64,000 nt of DNA from Reichenbachiella sp. (GTDB lineage Bacteria; Bacteroidota; Bacteroidia; Cytophagales; Cyclobacteriaceae). The DNA lies in the NCBI RefSeq assembly GCF_033344935.1, contig NZ_JAWPMM010000001.1, positions 1,722,001 through 1,786,000 of the forward strand. The letters run 5' to 3'. Positions 32,447 through 42,660 of the stretch are shown piece by piece. Position numbers and translations under genes: made by a program. The first letter of the stretch is position 1; each line of letters starts with the position of its first letter. The notes beneath the pieces were generated by a model. That model saw nothing but the letters and a program-made list of their open reading frames with translations. It was not told where the DNA came from and made no database searches.

Positions 32447-33166
32447 ATGAATCAGACAATTTTATTTTGTATTGCCATTCTGACAAGTGTGAGCTTTCAA
32501 GTAACGGCTCAATATTTGAACGGTGGAACGATCGTAAAAGAATCAGAGCTCTTTGACTTTCCAAATAAAGATATTGCAGAATATCTCGGGGTTTATAAAT
32601 TTGGCGATGATGTGCAAAGTAATGTCACATTTAGAATTGGTAAATATCAAAACTCAATATTTGTGCAAGTTGAAAGCAGGTACAAGTATGAGGCAAATTC
32701 GCATTGGGAACATAGCTTTATGAATTTGAACAACATTAAAATAGACAGCAATGGTAATTTTTCAAGCGATGAATTCAAAGGAAAGTTTCTAACATACAAA
32801 GGACACAATTGGAAAATCAAGGTTCTTAAGATATATGAAGCCTTTACCTTTTTTGATGATCAAGCTTACGAACTTGGTTCTAAAATTGGTGATGTAACCC
32901 ATGGATTAAATGGTCAATTCCCTAAACCGTCAATCGATATACTGGATCAAACCGATCTAAGTAATCTTAGCAAAAGGGAATTGAGGATAATGCGCAACGA
33001 GATATTTGCTCGATACGGGTATAAGTTCAAACCAAATGGAAAAATGGCTAGCTACTTTGATAATCTACACTGGTATCATCCTGAATTTACAGATGTTAAC
33101 GAGTTTTTAACTGCACTAGAACTGCATAACATCGAGATTATCATAGCAGAAGAGAAGCGAAGGTAA
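32447..33166 (+). CDS. Secreted YARHG-domain protein
   Basis: The 239-residue product has a signal peptide (MNQTILFCIAILTSVSFQVTAQ), an unassigned beta-rich middle (~25-160) and a C-terminal YARHG domain: LSNLSKRELRIMRNEIFARYGYKFK...YFDNLHWYHPEF. YARHG is an extracellular domain of about 70 residues named for that motif (ARYG here) and thought to bind cell-wall or surface ligands. Position and signal suggest export. It converges on the LysR gene. No operon partner is visible. Confidence 0.82.
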   Translation: MNQTILFCIAILTSVSFQVTAQYLNGGTIVKESELFDFPNKDIAEYLGVYKFGDDVQSNVTFRIGKYQNSIFVQVESRYKYEANSHWEHSFMNLNNIKIDSNGNFSSDEFKGKFLTYKGHNWKIKVLKIYEAFTFFDDQAYELGSKIGDVTHGLNGQFPKPSIDILDQTDLSNLSKRELRIMRNEIFARYGYKFKPNGKMASYFDNLHWYHPEFTDVNEFLTALELHNIEIIIAEEKRR

Positions 33167-33202
33167 AGGCCCTCTGGCGCAAGTTTGCAACGCGTGACAA
33201 AT

Positions 33203-34084
33203 CTACCCTACCAAACTAACAAACTTCTTAATTAGCTCATTGGTCGTGCCCGCTTTCCAAATCAAAGACAGATAAGTAATCTGTTTGACGTTTTTTAATT
33301 CAATGAATTTGATGTCCAAATCAAAACCATGCTTTAAAGAGGTAGGTACTATGGCTACGCCTAGTCCATTTTCCACCAGTCTAAAGATCGTATTCGCGTG
33401 AACCGACTTATGCGAGATTTTGGGAGCAAATCCATGGTCATCAAAAATGCTCATCACCTTGTTGTAGTAGGTGCGGCTATAGTCGCTGGAGAATAGAATG
33501 AAATTATCCTGCGCAAACTGACTGAGGTCAGTAAAATTGTTTTCATTGATGCGGTGGTTTTTTGGTAGCACAATCGAAAAGTTGTCTTTAAAGATCTGTT
33601 TAAATGCAATGCCTTCCGGTGCTTGCTTGGCTCGGATAAAGCCAATGTCCAGTTTGTTGTGCTGAATGGCGAAGAGTTGATCTTCATTACTCATCTCCTC
33701 CAAACTGGTATGGATTTTCGGAAACTGCTCATTGAGCTTTAATAACAAATGGGGAATGACAGCCTGCATGGCCGAACCTACAAATCCGATATTCAGTTCA
33801 CCTTCTTCACCTTTGTCAATCAGTTTGATTGATCGTTTGATCGATTCTAATTGATTCAAGAGATTGGAACTTTCGTTATACAAATACCTGCCCGCATCAG
33901 TGAGCTCAACCGTTCGCTTATTGCGAATAAATAGTTGAACACCTAGTTCATCTTCCAATTGCTTGATCTGGCGGCTCAGTCCTGGCTGTGTAATGAAAAG
34001 CCTTTCAGAAGCTTTTCGAAAATGCAATTCCTGAGCGACAATCATGAAATATCTGAGGTGTCTAAATTCTATTTGATTACTCAT
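33203..34084 (-). CDS. LysR-family transcriptional regulator
   Basis: The 293-residue regulator has the LysR N-terminal winged helix (IEFRHLRYFMIVAQELHFRKASERLFITQPGLSRQIKQLEDELGVQLFIRNKRTVELTDAG). A periplasmic-binding-protein-like effector domain follows (~90-293). The ATG at 34084 (MSNQIEF) is preferred to an in-frame TTG at 34093. It is divergent from hutH across 189 bases, the usual arrangement for a LysR protein controlling its neighbour. It may therefore regulate histidine utilisation, which is inference from position. Confidence 0.93.
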   Translation of the reverse strand: MSNQIEFRHLRYFMIVAQELHFRKASERLFITQPGLSRQIKQLEDELGVQLFIRNKRTVELTDAGRYLYNESSNLLNQLESIKRSIKLIDKGEEGELNIGFVGSAMQAVIPHLLLKLNEQFPKIHTSLEEMSNEDQLFAIQHNKLDIGFIRAKQAPEGIAFKQIFKDNFSIVLPKNHRINENNFTDLSQFAQDNFILFSSDYSRTYYNKVMSIFDDHGFAPKISHKSVHANTIFRLVENGLGVAIVPTSLKHGFDLDIKFIELKNVKQITYLSLIWKAGTTNELIKKFVSLVG

Positions 34085-34200
34085 TGTTATCAATTGTTGA
34101 TCTACAAAGTATTTTCAGTAATCAAAATTAGCAATTAATATTGTTCATGAATTAAAAGCAGAGACTTTTCATTCAGGAATAGTTGGGAAATATTGCCTAA

Positions 34201-34223
34201 GCTTCGAGAACCTCAGCTTGACA
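34201..34223 (-). repeat. Inverse copy of the 12328 intergenic repeat core
   Basis: GCTTCGAGAACCTCAGCTTG is, in reverse, nearly the same as the TGAGGTTCTCGAAG core of the tandem repeat at 12328-12390. It lies in the hutH leader and makes the in-frame codons there unlikely to be translated. Confidence 0.55.
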
Positions 34224-34273
34224 ATAGCTTTTCATTTATTCAAACAACAACCCAATTGATAAACAACAAGAGT

Positions 34274-35836
34274 ATGCCGATTTTCAATTATGGAATCGAT
34301 CATTTGACCCCAGGTGTGGCCATCGACATGGCCGAAGGCCGCACGCAGGGTGTATTGAATGAAGAAGCCATCCAAAAGATTTTGGCCAGCCGCCAAAATG
34401 TGCTAGACATCACCGAGCAGGAAAAAATCGTGTATGGGGTGAATACTGGATTCGGATCACTTTGCACCACGATCATCAACAAAGCTGACGCAGGCAAGTT
34501 ACAGGAAAATATCTTGCGCAGTCATAGCGTGGGTGTAGGGCCAGAGACGCCACTGGACGTTGCGAAACTCATGATGATTCTAAAAGTTCATGCCTTATCC
34601 AAAGGATATTCAGGTGTAGCCTTAGAAACATTGGAACGCATCATTTGGCACATTGAAAATGATTTTATCCCCTACGTGCCGCAGCAAGGGTCGGTAGGTG
34701 CATCAGGAGATCTGGCACCATTGGCACATTTGTTTTTGCCATTGATCGGTGAGGGCAAAGTGTGGAAAGATGATCAATGGATTACCACCAAAGAATTATT
34801 CCAAAAGGAAAATAAAGAGACTTTAAATCTTGGCCCAAAAGAAGGCCTCGCTTTGATCAACGGGACACAGTTCATTGCAGCCTATGCTTTGAAGGGATTT
34901 GTTCGAATGAGCAATTGTCTCGATTCTGCTGATATCATTGGTGCTCTGAGCTTGGAAGCACTTATGGGATCTATGAAGCCATTTGATCAAGAATTGCATC
35001 AGATTAGACCTTACCAAGGTTCTATCTATGTGGCAGATCGACTAGAGAAGTTGGTGACCGGCTCTGAGATCATTGAATCGCATCAAAACTGCAGTAGGGT
35101 TCAAGATCCATATTCGTTGCGCTGTATGCCACAGGTACATGGCGCTTCTCGAAATGCTTGGTTGCATCTTAAGGATATGCTTACCATCGAGATCAATTCT
35201 GTCACCGACAATCCGATCATTTGTAGTGTGGACAAAACCATCAGTGGAGGCAATTTTCATGGTCAGCCCATGGCGATGCCCATAGACTATGCCGCATTAG
35301 CTTCATCAGAAATTGGAAATATCTCTGACAGACGCGTGTATTTGATGCTTGAAGGAGATCGCGAGGGTATGCCTGTTTTGTTAATGAAAAACACCGGACT
35401 CAATTCAGGTTTTATGATCCCTCAATATACCTCAGCGGCTTTGGTGAGTGAAAACAAGGGATTATGCTTTCCTTCGAGTGCTGATAGTGTGCCTACCTCG
35501 ATGGGGCAGGAGGATCACGTAAGTATGGGCTCGATAGGTGGGCGGAAATTCAATACCATCTTGGATAATTTGGAAAATATTCTAGGTATTGAACTCTTCT
35601 GTGCAGCCCAAGGCTTCGATTTTAGAAGACCGCTGAAATCAACTAGCATTTTGGAGGCTGTTCATGCACATGTGAGAAAGCAAATCAGTTTTGCAGAAGA
35701 AGATCGAATCTTTGGTGATGACATGGTGATTGCCACGGACATGATTAGGAATAAAGAAATTGTAGCTGTAGCGAATGAGGCAGCAGATCAAAACAACATT
35801 AAACTATACAACAATGAAGTATTCGGAATTTATTAA
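34274..35836 (+). CDS. hutH: Histidine ammonia-lyase
   Basis: HutH removes ammonia from L-histidine to form trans-urocanate, the first step of histidine breakdown. The 520-residue protein carries the MIO-cofactor triad A143-S144-G145 in [15 protein letters not shown]. It also has the N-terminal YGVNTGFG loop, the [20 protein letters not shown] segment and the [10 protein letters not shown] loop. I start at ATG 34274 ([11 protein letters not shown]); upstream codons include an intergenic repeat and are not HutH-like. Its end overlaps hutU by 23 bases. Aromatic-acid lyases share this fold, but the hutU neighbour settles the substrate. Confidence 0.95.
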   Translation: MPIFNYGIDHLTPGVAIDMAEGRTQGVLNEEAIQKILASRQNVLDITEQEKIVYGVNTGFGSLCTTIINKADAGKLQENILRSHSVGVGPETPLDVAKLMMILKVHALSKGYSGVALETLERIIWHIENDFIPYVPQQGSVGASGDLAPLAHLFLPLIGEGKVWKDDQWITTKELFQKENKETLNLGPKEGLALINGTQFIAAYALKGFVRMSNCLDSADIIGALSLEALMGSMKPFDQELHQIRPYQGSIYVADRLEKLVTGSEIIESHQNCSRVQDPYSLRCMPQVHGASRNAWLHLKDMLTIEINSVTDNPIICSVDKTISGGNFHGQPMAMPIDYAALASSEIGNISDRRVYLMLEGDREGMPVLLMKNTGLNSGFMIPQYTSAALVSENKGLCFPSSADSVPTSMGQEDHVSMGSIGGRKFNTILDNLENILGIELFCAAQGFDFRRPLKSTSILEAVHAHVRKQISFAEEDRIFGDDMVIATDMIRNKEIVAVANEAADQNNIKLYNNEVFGIY

Positions 35837-37490
35837 GCAATACGCTTCACACCCTAACTATAAAGCACCAGTAGGAAATCAGCTTCATGCGAAAACCTGG
35901 CAAACTGAAGCAGCACTTCGTATGCTGCTCAATAATTTGGATGAAGAAGTGGCAGAAGACCCTTCAGAGTTGGTGGTATACGGTGGCACTGGACAAGCCG
36001 CAAGAAATGTAGAGTCACTTCAGAAGATTATTGAACTTCTACTGAAGTTAGAAGAAGATGAGAGTCTTTTGGTACAATCGGGCAAGCCCGTTGGTATCGT
36101 TCGAACACATGCTGAGGCGCCAAGAGTTTTGATTGCAAATTCCAATCTTGTACCTGCCTGGTCCAATTGGGAGCATTTTCAGTCTCTCAAAGAAAGAGGT
36201 CTGATGATGTATGGACAAATGACCGCTGGAAGCTGGATTTACATCGGCTCGCAAGGAATTCTACAAGGGACTTATGAGACTTTTGTGGCTTGTGGTGAAA
36301 AGCATTTTGGCGGAAGCCTGAAAGGAAAATTGGTCGTGACTGCTGGACTTGGTGGAATGGGTGGCGCACAACCACTCGCTGCGACTATGGCCGGAGCGAC
36401 ATTTTTGGGTGCGGATATTGACCCTGCAAGAATCCAAAAAAGATTAGATACTAAATACATCGATCGCATGACTCATTCTTACGAAGAGGCACGTGATTGG
36501 GTGATGGAAGCGAAGGCCAAAGGTGAAAATCTTTCTGTAGGTCTAGTGGCTGACGCTGGGGATATGTTGGAAAAACTTATCGCCGATGGCATCGTGCCGG
36601 AGGTATTGACTGATCAGACTTCGGCTCACGATCCGGTTTTTGGCTATGTGCCTAATGGACTGTCTTTAGAGGAGGCAGCAGCGTTGAGAAAAACAGATCA
36701 GGAAAAATACAAAGACCTTTCTTTGAAGAGTATGGCGCGCCATGTGGGTTTGATGCTCGACTTGCAGAAGAAAGGAAGCAAGACCTTCGACTATGGCAAT
36801 AACATTCGTGAGTTTGCTAAGCATGGCGGAGAACCAAATGCATTCGATTTCAATGGCTTTGTTCCTGAGTATGTGAGACCTTTGTTTTGTGAAGGAAAAG
36901 GGCCATTCCGATGGGCAGCTTTGTCAGGTGACCCAGAAGATATTTATGTGACTGACCAGGCGCTGATCGAAGCCTTTCCTGAAAACAAGCACATGATCAA
37001 TTGGTTGCAAGAAGCTCAGAAGAAAGTAGCATTTCAAGGCATCCCATGTAGGATTTGTTGGTTGGGAATGGGCGAACGAGAAAAAGCTGGTTTGATTTTC
37101 AATGACTTAGTAAAATCAGGTAAGGTAAAGGCTCCAATAGTGATCGGAAGAGATCATTTGGACTGTGGATCTGTGGCTTCTCCAAATCGAGAAACAGAAG
37201 GGATGAAAGATGGAACAGATGCCGTTTCGGATTGGCCATTGCTCAACTTAATGTCTAATGCAACAGGAGGTGCCACCTGGATTTCATTCCATCATGGTGG
37301 AGGTGTTGGTATGGGTTATTCTCAGCATGCAGGCATGGTTGTTTTAGCCGATGGAACAGAAAGAGCTGAAAAATGTCTTAAAAGAGTTTTGCATAATGAC
37401 CCAGCAATGGGTATCTTTCGTCATCATGACGCCGGATATGAGAAAGCATCACAATTCGCAGACGACTTTGACTTGAACGTCTGGAAATAA
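35814..37490 (+). CDS. hutU: Urocanate hydratase
   Basis: Urocanase adds water to urocanate, using tightly bound NAD, to give imidazolone propionate. The 558-residue length is typical. Diagnostic are the N-terminal [38 protein letters not shown], the NAD-binding [21 protein letters not shown] and the active-site cysteine in [20 protein letters not shown]. The C-terminal [16 protein letters not shown] is also typical. It overlaps hutH and is translated with it. The next enzymes (HutI and HutG or HutF) are not in this window. Confidence 0.97.
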   Translation: MKYSEFIKQYASHPNYKAPVGNQLHAKTWQTEAALRMLLNNLDEEVAEDPSELVVYGGTGQAARNVESLQKIIELLLKLEEDESLLVQSGKPVGIVRTHAEAPRVLIANSNLVPAWSNWEHFQSLKERGLMMYGQMTAGSWIYIGSQGILQGTYETFVACGEKHFGGSLKGKLVVTAGLGGMGGAQPLAATMAGATFLGADIDPARIQKRLDTKYIDRMTHSYEEARDWVMEAKAKGENLSVGLVADAGDMLEKLIADGIVPEVLTDQTSAHDPVFGYVPNGLSLEEAAALRKTDQEKYKDLSLKSMARHVGLMLDLQKKGSKTFDYGNNIREFAKHGGEPNAFDFNGFVPEYVRPLFCEGKGPFRWAALSGDPEDIYVTDQALIEAFPENKHMINWLQEAQKKVAFQGIPCRICWLGMGEREKAGLIFNDLVKSGKVKAPIVIGRDHLDCGSVASPNRETEGMKDGTDAVSDWPLLNLMSNATGGATWISFHHGGGVGMGYSQHAGMVVLADGTERAEKCLKRVLHNDPAMGIFRHHDAGYEKASQFADDFDLNVWK

Positions 37491-37510
37491 GATTAGAGTA
37501 ATACTTAATT

Positions 37511-37540
37511 AAAGGGGGCTGCACAACAGCCCCTTTTTTT
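37511..37540 (+). terminator. Terminator of hutHU
   Basis: A 7-bp GC-rich stem (GGGGCTG / CAGCCCC) with loop CACAA is followed by seven T residues, 20 bases after the hutU stop. Confidence 0.92.
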
Positions 37541-37554
37541 GTTATATTCGAAGG

Positions 37555-38400
37555 ATGACCAAGGGCAATATATTAATTACTGGAGCTTCTACCGGCATTG
37601 GTGCAGCATGCGTCAAAAAGTTTGTCAACGAGGGCTATGCTGTTTATGGTAGTGTTAGAAAACAGGAAGATGCGGATCGATTGGTAGAGGAGATGGGGAA
37701 TGACTTTCATCCTTTATTATTTGATGTAACTGATGAAGAGGCTATTAAAAAAGTAGCCGCTGAATTAACAACTGAATTGGATGGGCAAGGCCTGCAATTG
37801 TTGATCAATAATGCCGGGATTGCAGTTACAGGTGCTGTGGAGCTGTTAGATATAGACGCTTTTAGGAAACAATATGAAGTTAATTACTTTGGATTAATTG
37901 CTGTAACCAAAGCCTTTCTTCCTTTGCTTGGTGCAATAGAGAATTGCTCATTTGAGCCAGGAAAAATTATTAACATGAGCTCAATAGCTAGTAAGCGCAC
38001 GATGCCATTTATGACGCCCTACGCAGGATCAAAAGCAGCAGTGGATAGTTTTACCGAAGGGCTAAGAAGAGAGTTGATGATTTATGGAATAGATGCCGTG
38101 ACCATTAACCCAGGACCGATTCGTACGCCTATTTGGGAAAAAATTGATGTCAAAATGGATTTGGTAGAAGGGACTATTTATGAGCCCATACTCAAACGAT
38201 TCATCAAACTGGTAGATAAGGAATCTAAGGATGCGATAGAAGCGGATGATTTTGCCAATCGTGTTTTCAAAACTTTTCAAAGCAAAAAACCAAAGGTTTC
38301 TGATGTAGTGATTAAGAACAAATTATTAAAGTATAATTTATTAAGTCTGATTTCTGCTAGACGGATTGATGAGTTCATTAAAAAAATATTAAAAATCTAA
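37555..38400 (+). CDS. Short-chain dehydrogenase/reductase
   Basis: The 281-residue enzyme has the classical SDR layout: NAD(P)-binding TGASTGIG (9-16), NNAG (85-88), catalytic serine in INMSSIASK (S142/S143) and the YxxxK pair Y156-K160 in TPYAGSK. PGPIRTP follows. Basic residues in GSVRKQEDADRL after strand 2 favour NADP. Substrate unknown; many such enzymes act on lipids or steroids. It is 2 bases before an NTF2-like gene and likely co-transcribed. A TATATTCG box sits only about 10 bases before the ATG, so its message would have a very short leader. Confidence 0.9.
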   Translation: MTKGNILITGASTGIGAACVKKFVNEGYAVYGSVRKQEDADRLVEEMGNDFHPLLFDVTDEEAIKKVAAELTTELDGQGLQLLINNAGIAVTGAVELLDIDAFRKQYEVNYFGLIAVTKAFLPLLGAIENCSFEPGKIINMSSIASKRTMPFMTPYAGSKAAVDSFTEGLRRELMIYGIDAVTINPGPIRTPIWEKIDVKMDLVEGTIYEPILKRFIKLVDKESKDAIEADDFANRVFKTFQSKKPKVSDVVIKNKLLKYNLLSLISARRIDEFIKKILKI

Positions 38401-38402
38401 TC

Positions 38403-38882
38403 ATGCAAGTAAAAGAACATGTAGCCCTTATTGAGAAGTTTTATACAGCTTTCGGTAAAAAAGATTTCAGCACGATGTGCGAATGCTATCACAAAGATCT
38501 CGAGTTTGAAGATCCCGCTTTTGGTGTGTTGAATTACGATCAGACCTGTGCCATGTGGACGATGCTATTGAGTAGAAACAGTGATATTGAGGTTACATTC
38601 AAAAACGCATGGTCGGAGAATGAATTTGGAGGAGTGGACTGGGAAGCCAAATATCCTTTTTCTAAAACAGGGAGAAAAGTACACAACGTAATTGACGCCA
38701 AGTTTGAATTTAAAGATGGATTGATTGTAGGTCATCGCGACTACTTCGATTTCTACAAATGGAGCAGAATGGCTTTAGGTATGCCTGGGATTTTACTAGG
38801 CTGGACTGGCTATCTGCATAAAAAGGTGCAAGCACAATGTTCTACCATGCTTGATAAATTTATGAAGGAGCAAGCGTCCTAG
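38403..38882 (+). CDS. NTF2-like / SnoaL-type protein
   Basis: The 159-residue protein has the NTF2-like cone fold pattern: EHVALIEKFYTAFGKKDFSTMCECYHKDLEFEDPAFGVLN, VTFKNAWSENEFGGVDWEAKYPFSKTGRKVHNVIDAKFEFKDGLIVGHRDYFDFYKWSRMALG. Such proteins are isomerase-like or ligand-binding, and the substrate cannot be told here. It follows the SDR gene by 2 bases, so the two may act on a shared substrate. Its stop overlaps that of the convergent AI-2E gene by 4 bases. Confidence 0.85.
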   Translation: MQVKEHVALIEKFYTAFGKKDFSTMCECYHKDLEFEDPAFGVLNYDQTCAMWTMLLSRNSDIEVTFKNAWSENEFGGVDWEAKYPFSKTGRKVHNVIDAKFEFKDGLIVGHRDYFDFYKWSRMALGMPGILLGWTGYLHKKVQAQCSTMLDKFMKEQAS

Positions 38883-39946
38883 TCTTCTTTTTCCTTTCCG
38901 AAATGAATTTCCCCATTTTTAGAAAGCAAAATAGCCAGTGGTCGGGTGTTATCGAATTGACCAAATATGATGATTAATGTGGCAGTAATAGGAACTGATA
39001 GGATCATTCCAACCACGCCCCATAAAAATCCCCAAAGCGTAAGACTTAGTAGGACCACAAGCGGGCTAATATTTAGTTTACTTCCCATGAGCCGCGGGTC
39101 AAGCACATTGCCAACAAGAATTTGAATAGCACCTACTGCGATTAAAACAGTCAGTAGCACATGGAGCTCTCCATATTGAATAAGACCGAATAAAGCGGGA
39201 AACAAAGTCGCCACAATGGATCCGATGGATGGGATGAAATTGAATAGAAAAATAATAAAAGCCCATAGCGCAGGTAATTCTATCCCAATAATCAATAAGG
39301 CAAAATAGCTTAAAAGGCCAGTTAGAAAACTGGTGAAGATCTTCACTGACAAGTAGTCGTCAAATAGGTTCGTGACGGCACTAAATGTTTTATAGATATT
39401 TCCTCCAGCGGCAGTGGTATCCAGTACTTTTTGGATTTTCTTTTGAAATAAGGTCTCTTCTAAGAGCAAAAAGACCACATAGATCAGAATGATAATGAAT
39501 TGACCGACACCTCCTGCGATAGAGCCCGCATAGGTTACGATACTGGTTTTGTATTCCGAGAAAAGGGACTTAAATGATTGATCCAGGTCTTCTATTCCGG
39601 TTATGTTTCCAAGGGAAACCAGCGCCATGGATATGTTATCACTGTATTGTGGTAGATTTTGTGCTAAGCTCTGAAAATTAGTGCTTATGATTTTGGCTAT
39701 AGAGTAAATAGCAAGGAATACGGCCGCAGTACTGATTACAGTTACAAGCCACTTAGGTAGTTTGAATTTTCCAATTTTTATTTTGCTCACCAGATCTCTC
39801 AATTTCTTTACGATGTACCAGATCAAAAATGAAATGCAGAATACCTTTAGGAAATTTTGGAAGTACATCAAGACGCCCACTGTGCCTGCTACTACGATCA
39901 TCCAGTAGGCGACATTGGCTAGTTTGAGTTCGTTGGAATTTTGCAT
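38879..39946 (-). CDS. AI-2E (PerM) family membrane transporter, paralogue 1
   Basis: The 355-residue protein has about eight membrane helices in the AI-2E/PerM pattern, with paired N-terminal helices, a long amphipathic loop (SLAQNLPQYSDNISMALVSLGNITGIEDLDQSF), and the conserved C-terminal FIPSIGSIVATLFPALFGLIQYG and DPRLMGSKLNISPLVVLLSLTLWGFLWGVVGMILSVPITATL. Members export autoinducer-2 or act as cation/proton exchangers; substrate here is unknown. It lies 31 bases after a DUF58 gene on the same strand. A second paralogue is at 41557-42660. Confidence 0.92.
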   Translation of the reverse strand: MQNSNELKLANVAYWMIVVAGTVGVLMYFQNFLKVFCISFLIWYIVKKLRDLVSKIKIGKFKLPKWLVTVISTAAVFLAIYSIAKIISTNFQSLAQNLPQYSDNISMALVSLGNITGIEDLDQSFKSLFSEYKTSIVTYAGSIAGGVGQFIIILIYVVFLLLEETLFQKKIQKVLDTTAAGGNIYKTFSAVTNLFDDYLSVKIFTSFLTGLLSYFALLIIGIELPALWAFIIFLFNFIPSIGSIVATLFPALFGLIQYGELHVLLTVLIAVGAIQILVGNVLDPRLMGSKLNISPLVVLLSLTLWGFLWGVVGMILSVPITATLIIIFGQFDNTRPLAILLSKNGEIHFGKEKED

Positions 39947-39977
39947 GAATTAAAGATATGAAAATTGATGGAATGGC

Positions 39978-40889
39978 TTAACCCATCTTAGCTCTTTTGG
40001 TTAAGTAGGTGCTCAGGATTTTGTCGAACCCTCCTTTGATATCGGCATCGACGAAATCAATTTTTAGCTGAGAGCATTTTAAAAACAAATTCCTGAAAGC
40101 TTCATCCATATGCTGCTTATACATCTTCTTGATTTCTGTAGGGGTCAGTTTTACTACTTGTCCTGTTTCCAGATCCTCGAATCGATGCGGCCTGTCCTCA
40201 AATTCAAAATCAAGTTCTGTTTCTTTGTCATTGACATGAAATAACAACACTTCATGCTTATTGTGCTTCAGATGATTCAGCGCTGAGAAAACCTCTTCCT
40301 GATCAGCTTCCTGTTGAAGCATATCAGAAAATATGATTACCAAAGACCGCTTAGGAATTTTCTCTGCGACTTCATGAAGGACCTGCGAGACATTAGTTTT
40401 TTGTTTCACCGGAGGTTTTTCAAACAGCTGCTGATACTTGTTGAGCAGATTGTGTATATGGGTGGAGGTGGACTTGGTGTCTGATTGAAAATCAATTTGA
40501 TCGCTGAAAGTGAAAAGTCCTACGGCATCCCTTTGTTTTTGTAATAAAAATGAAATTGCCGCACCTGCTAGTATAGAGAACTTGATCTTGCCATGCCCGG
40601 GTTTTGGGTAGTACATGGAGGAAGAAGTATCTAATACAATATAGCACCTCAGATTAGTTTCTTCTTCGTAGCGTTTGGTGTAGAGACGGTCGGTTTTAGC
40701 AAACACCTTCCAGTCGATGTGCCGAGTGCTTTCCCCGTAATTGTATAATCTGTGCTCTGCAAATTCCACAGAAAACCCATGATACGGTGACTTGTGTAGA
40801 CCAGTAATAAAACCTTCTACCAGCTGCTTGGCCAAAAGCTCTACATTGGCGTACTCTTTTAGTTTATTGATGTCTATATCTAGCTTCAC
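39978..40889 (-). CDS. DUF58 / von Willebrand A-like domain protein
   Basis: The 303-residue protein follows the DUF58 pattern: GFITGLHKSPYHGFSVEFAEHRLYNYGESTRHIDWKVFAKTDRLYTKRYEEETNLRCYIVLDTSSSMYY, where DTSSS is the MIDAS-like metal motif of a VWA domain, followed by LVIIFSDML. Such proteins usually act with MoxR-type AAA ATPases in chaperoning or metal insertion, but no moxR gene is in the window. It begins with GTG at 40889. It is transcribed with the AI-2E gene downstream. Confidence 0.9.
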   Translation of the reverse strand: MKLDIDINKLKEYANVELLAKQLVEGFITGLHKSPYHGFSVEFAEHRLYNYGESTRHIDWKVFAKTDRLYTKRYEEETNLRCYIVLDTSSSMYYPKPGHGKIKFSILAGAAISFLLQKQRDAVGLFTFSDQIDFQSDTKSTSTHIHNLLNKYQQLFEKPPVKQKTNVSQVLHEVAEKIPKRSLVIIFSDMLQQEADQEEVFSALNHLKHNKHEVLLFHVNDKETELDFEFEDRPHRFEDLETGQVVKLTPTEIKKMYKQHMDEAFRNLFLKCSQLKIDFVDADIKGGFDKILSTYLTKRAKMG

Positions 40890-41132
40890 AAATTCTTTTT
40901 TATGGGGTCAACGTATGCAAGATATAAATGATCTGTGTTGTTGACAATATTATAATTAGATGAGCTTTTTGAAGTGAAATTTTCAATATGATTTCAGGCC
41001 CTCGATGATCTTGTTGAGTTTATATAGTGTGATTTGCTTTTCTGAATTAAAAAACATTATATTTAAAGCTTTTAAAGAATTTAATTAATGATTAAAATCT
41101 AAATTCTAACTACTAAATCAAACCGAAAAAAA

Positions 41133-41489
41133 GTGGAAGATCATAAGGATAACGAAAGAGAAGAGATATTTTCTGAGAGAGTAAGAGCGGGGAAAAGAAC
41201 CTATTTTTTTGATGTAAAAGCCACACGTTCGAATGATTATTATTTAACGATCACCGAAAGCAAGAGACGCTATAAGGATGACGGTTATTTCTACGAAAAA
41301 CATAAGATATTCTTATACAAAGAGGATTTTAATAAATTCGTTCAAGCACTCAATGATTCAGTAAATCATGTAAAAAATGAACTGATGCCAGAGGTTGATT
41401 TTGAACAATTTGATAGAGAAAAAGAAGAATTTGAGAGTCAGCCAGAAACAGTTCCGTCTAACGATGACAGTGAATTGAAATGGGATTGA
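41133..41489 (+). CDS. DUF3276 Pur-alpha-like nucleic-acid-binding protein
   Basis: The 118-residue protein matches the bacterial PUR-alpha-like family: EIFSERVRAGKRTYFFDVKATRSNDYYLTITESKRR...YEKHKIFLYKEDFNKFVQALNDSVNHVKNEL. The fold binds single-stranded DNA or RNA in spirochaetes and Bacteroidetes. The acidic C-terminal tail (EVDFEQFDREKEEFESQPETVPSNDDSELKWD) is extended. It starts with GTG at 41133 after a purine-rich AAACCGAAAAAAA. Its cellular role is unknown. Confidence 0.9.
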   Translation: MEDHKDNEREEIFSERVRAGKRTYFFDVKATRSNDYYLTITESKRRYKDDGYFYEKHKIFLYKEDFNKFVQALNDSVNHVKNELMPEVDFEQFDREKEEFESQPETVPSNDDSELKWD

Positions 41490-41514
41490 TATAATTCTTG
41501 AAAGAAGAAACATG

Positions 41515-41551
41515 AAAGCTCTTGGGTACTCCTTGAGCTTTTTCTATTTTT
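41515..41551 (+). terminator. Terminator after the DUF3276 gene
   Basis: AAAGCTC at 41515-41521 pairs with GAGCTTT at 41535-41541, followed by TTCTATTTTT. Confidence 0.7.
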
Positions 41552-41556
41552 AGACC

Positions 41557-42660
41557 ATGATCAGAAGAACACTACTGTTTTTAATAATTGCATCGGCTCT
41601 ATTCGTTTTTAGCGCTTGGCTCTTTAGTGATATCTTCATTTATATATGTATTTCAATAGTTTTGGCGACCATTCTCAGGCCATTGACCAATTTCATTCAT
41701 AGGACTTACATATACAGAGTAAGAATGCCCAGAGTGATAGCCATTTTGATTTCTTACTGTGCTGTTGTGGGGGTGGTATTTTCCTTTATCCTTCTTTTTA
41801 TTCCTTTGATCGTAGAACAGGTAAATGTTTTATCTAACGTCAGTTTTGATGAGGTCTATACCAATTTGTCTCAGCCGGTAGTAGCTGTTGAGAATTTCCT
41901 TATTGAGTATCAATTAGTCAGTGAAGATGAGCACAGTCTGACCGAAACTATAAGAAGCAGTGTTTTCGAATTCGTAAGTAATCTCAATTTCCGAAATATC
42001 ATCAATAACCTATTGACGTTTACTGGTGGATTTTTTGTGAGCGTTTTGGCGATTGCCTTCATTACTTTTTTCCTTCTTTTGGAAAATGGATTATTGAGCA
42101 GGAGATTGATAGCCATTGTCCCCAACCAGTACTTCGAGTTGTTTATATCAGCTATTCACAAGATCGAGCACTTATTGTCCAATTACCTGATAGGATTGGT
42201 ACTTCAGATGATGGCCATATTTTCCATTGCAGGATTAGGCCTTTCTATTTTTGGCGTAAAATATGCGCTTACCATAGCTGTATTTGCTGCAGTAGCTAAT
42301 CTAATTCCATATATGGGTCCTTTGCTTGGGGCTACTTTTGGGATCATTGTTGGATTGTCTACCAGTGGACATTTTGCCTTTGACCAGTTTACGGTCATTT
42401 TCGTATTGAAAATTGTTTCTGTATTTACAGTTGTGCAAATCACGGACAACGTGCTACTTCAGCCACTCATTTTTTCTAAAAGTGTGAAGGCACATCCTTT
42501 AGAGATTTTTGTTGTTATCTTTGCGGCCGCAAGTTTAGCCGGCATTCCGGGCATGATTGCAGCCATTCCAGTCTATACGATTATTCGTGTATCAGTAATG
42601 GAAATCAGAGACGGATTCAAGAGCTACAGGATTTTTCAAGTATCAAAAAATATTATATAA
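41557..42660 (+). CDS. AI-2E (PerM) family membrane transporter, paralogue 2
   Basis: The 367-residue membrane protein has the same AI-2E layout as 38879-39946: an N-terminal helix pair with ILRPLTNFIHR, a polar loop at ~95-140, then NLIPYMGPLLGATFGIIVGL and LLQPLIFSKSVKAHPLEIFVVIFAAASLAGIPGMIAAIPVYTIIRV. Overall identity to the first paralogue looks low, so these are separate subfamilies rather than a recent duplication. The ychF start codon follows its stop directly, so they are co-transcribed. Substrate unknown. Confidence 0.92.
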   Translation: MIRRTLLFLIIASALFVFSAWLFSDIFIYICISIVLATILRPLTNFIHRTYIYRVRMPRVIAILISYCAVVGVVFSFILLFIPLIVEQVNVLSNVSFDEVYTNLSQPVVAVENFLIEYQLVSEDEHSLTETIRSSVFEFVSNLNFRNIINNLLTFTGGFFVSVLAIAFITFFLLLENGLLSRRLIAIVPNQYFELFISAIHKIEHLLSNYLIGLVLQMMAIFSIAGLGLSIFGVKYALTIAVFAAVANLIPYMGPLLGATFGIIVGLSTSGHFAFDQFTVIFVLKIVSVFTVVQITDNVLLQPLIFSKSVKAHPLEIFVVIFAAASLAGIPGMIAAIPVYTIIRVSVMEIRDGFKSYRIFQVSKNII

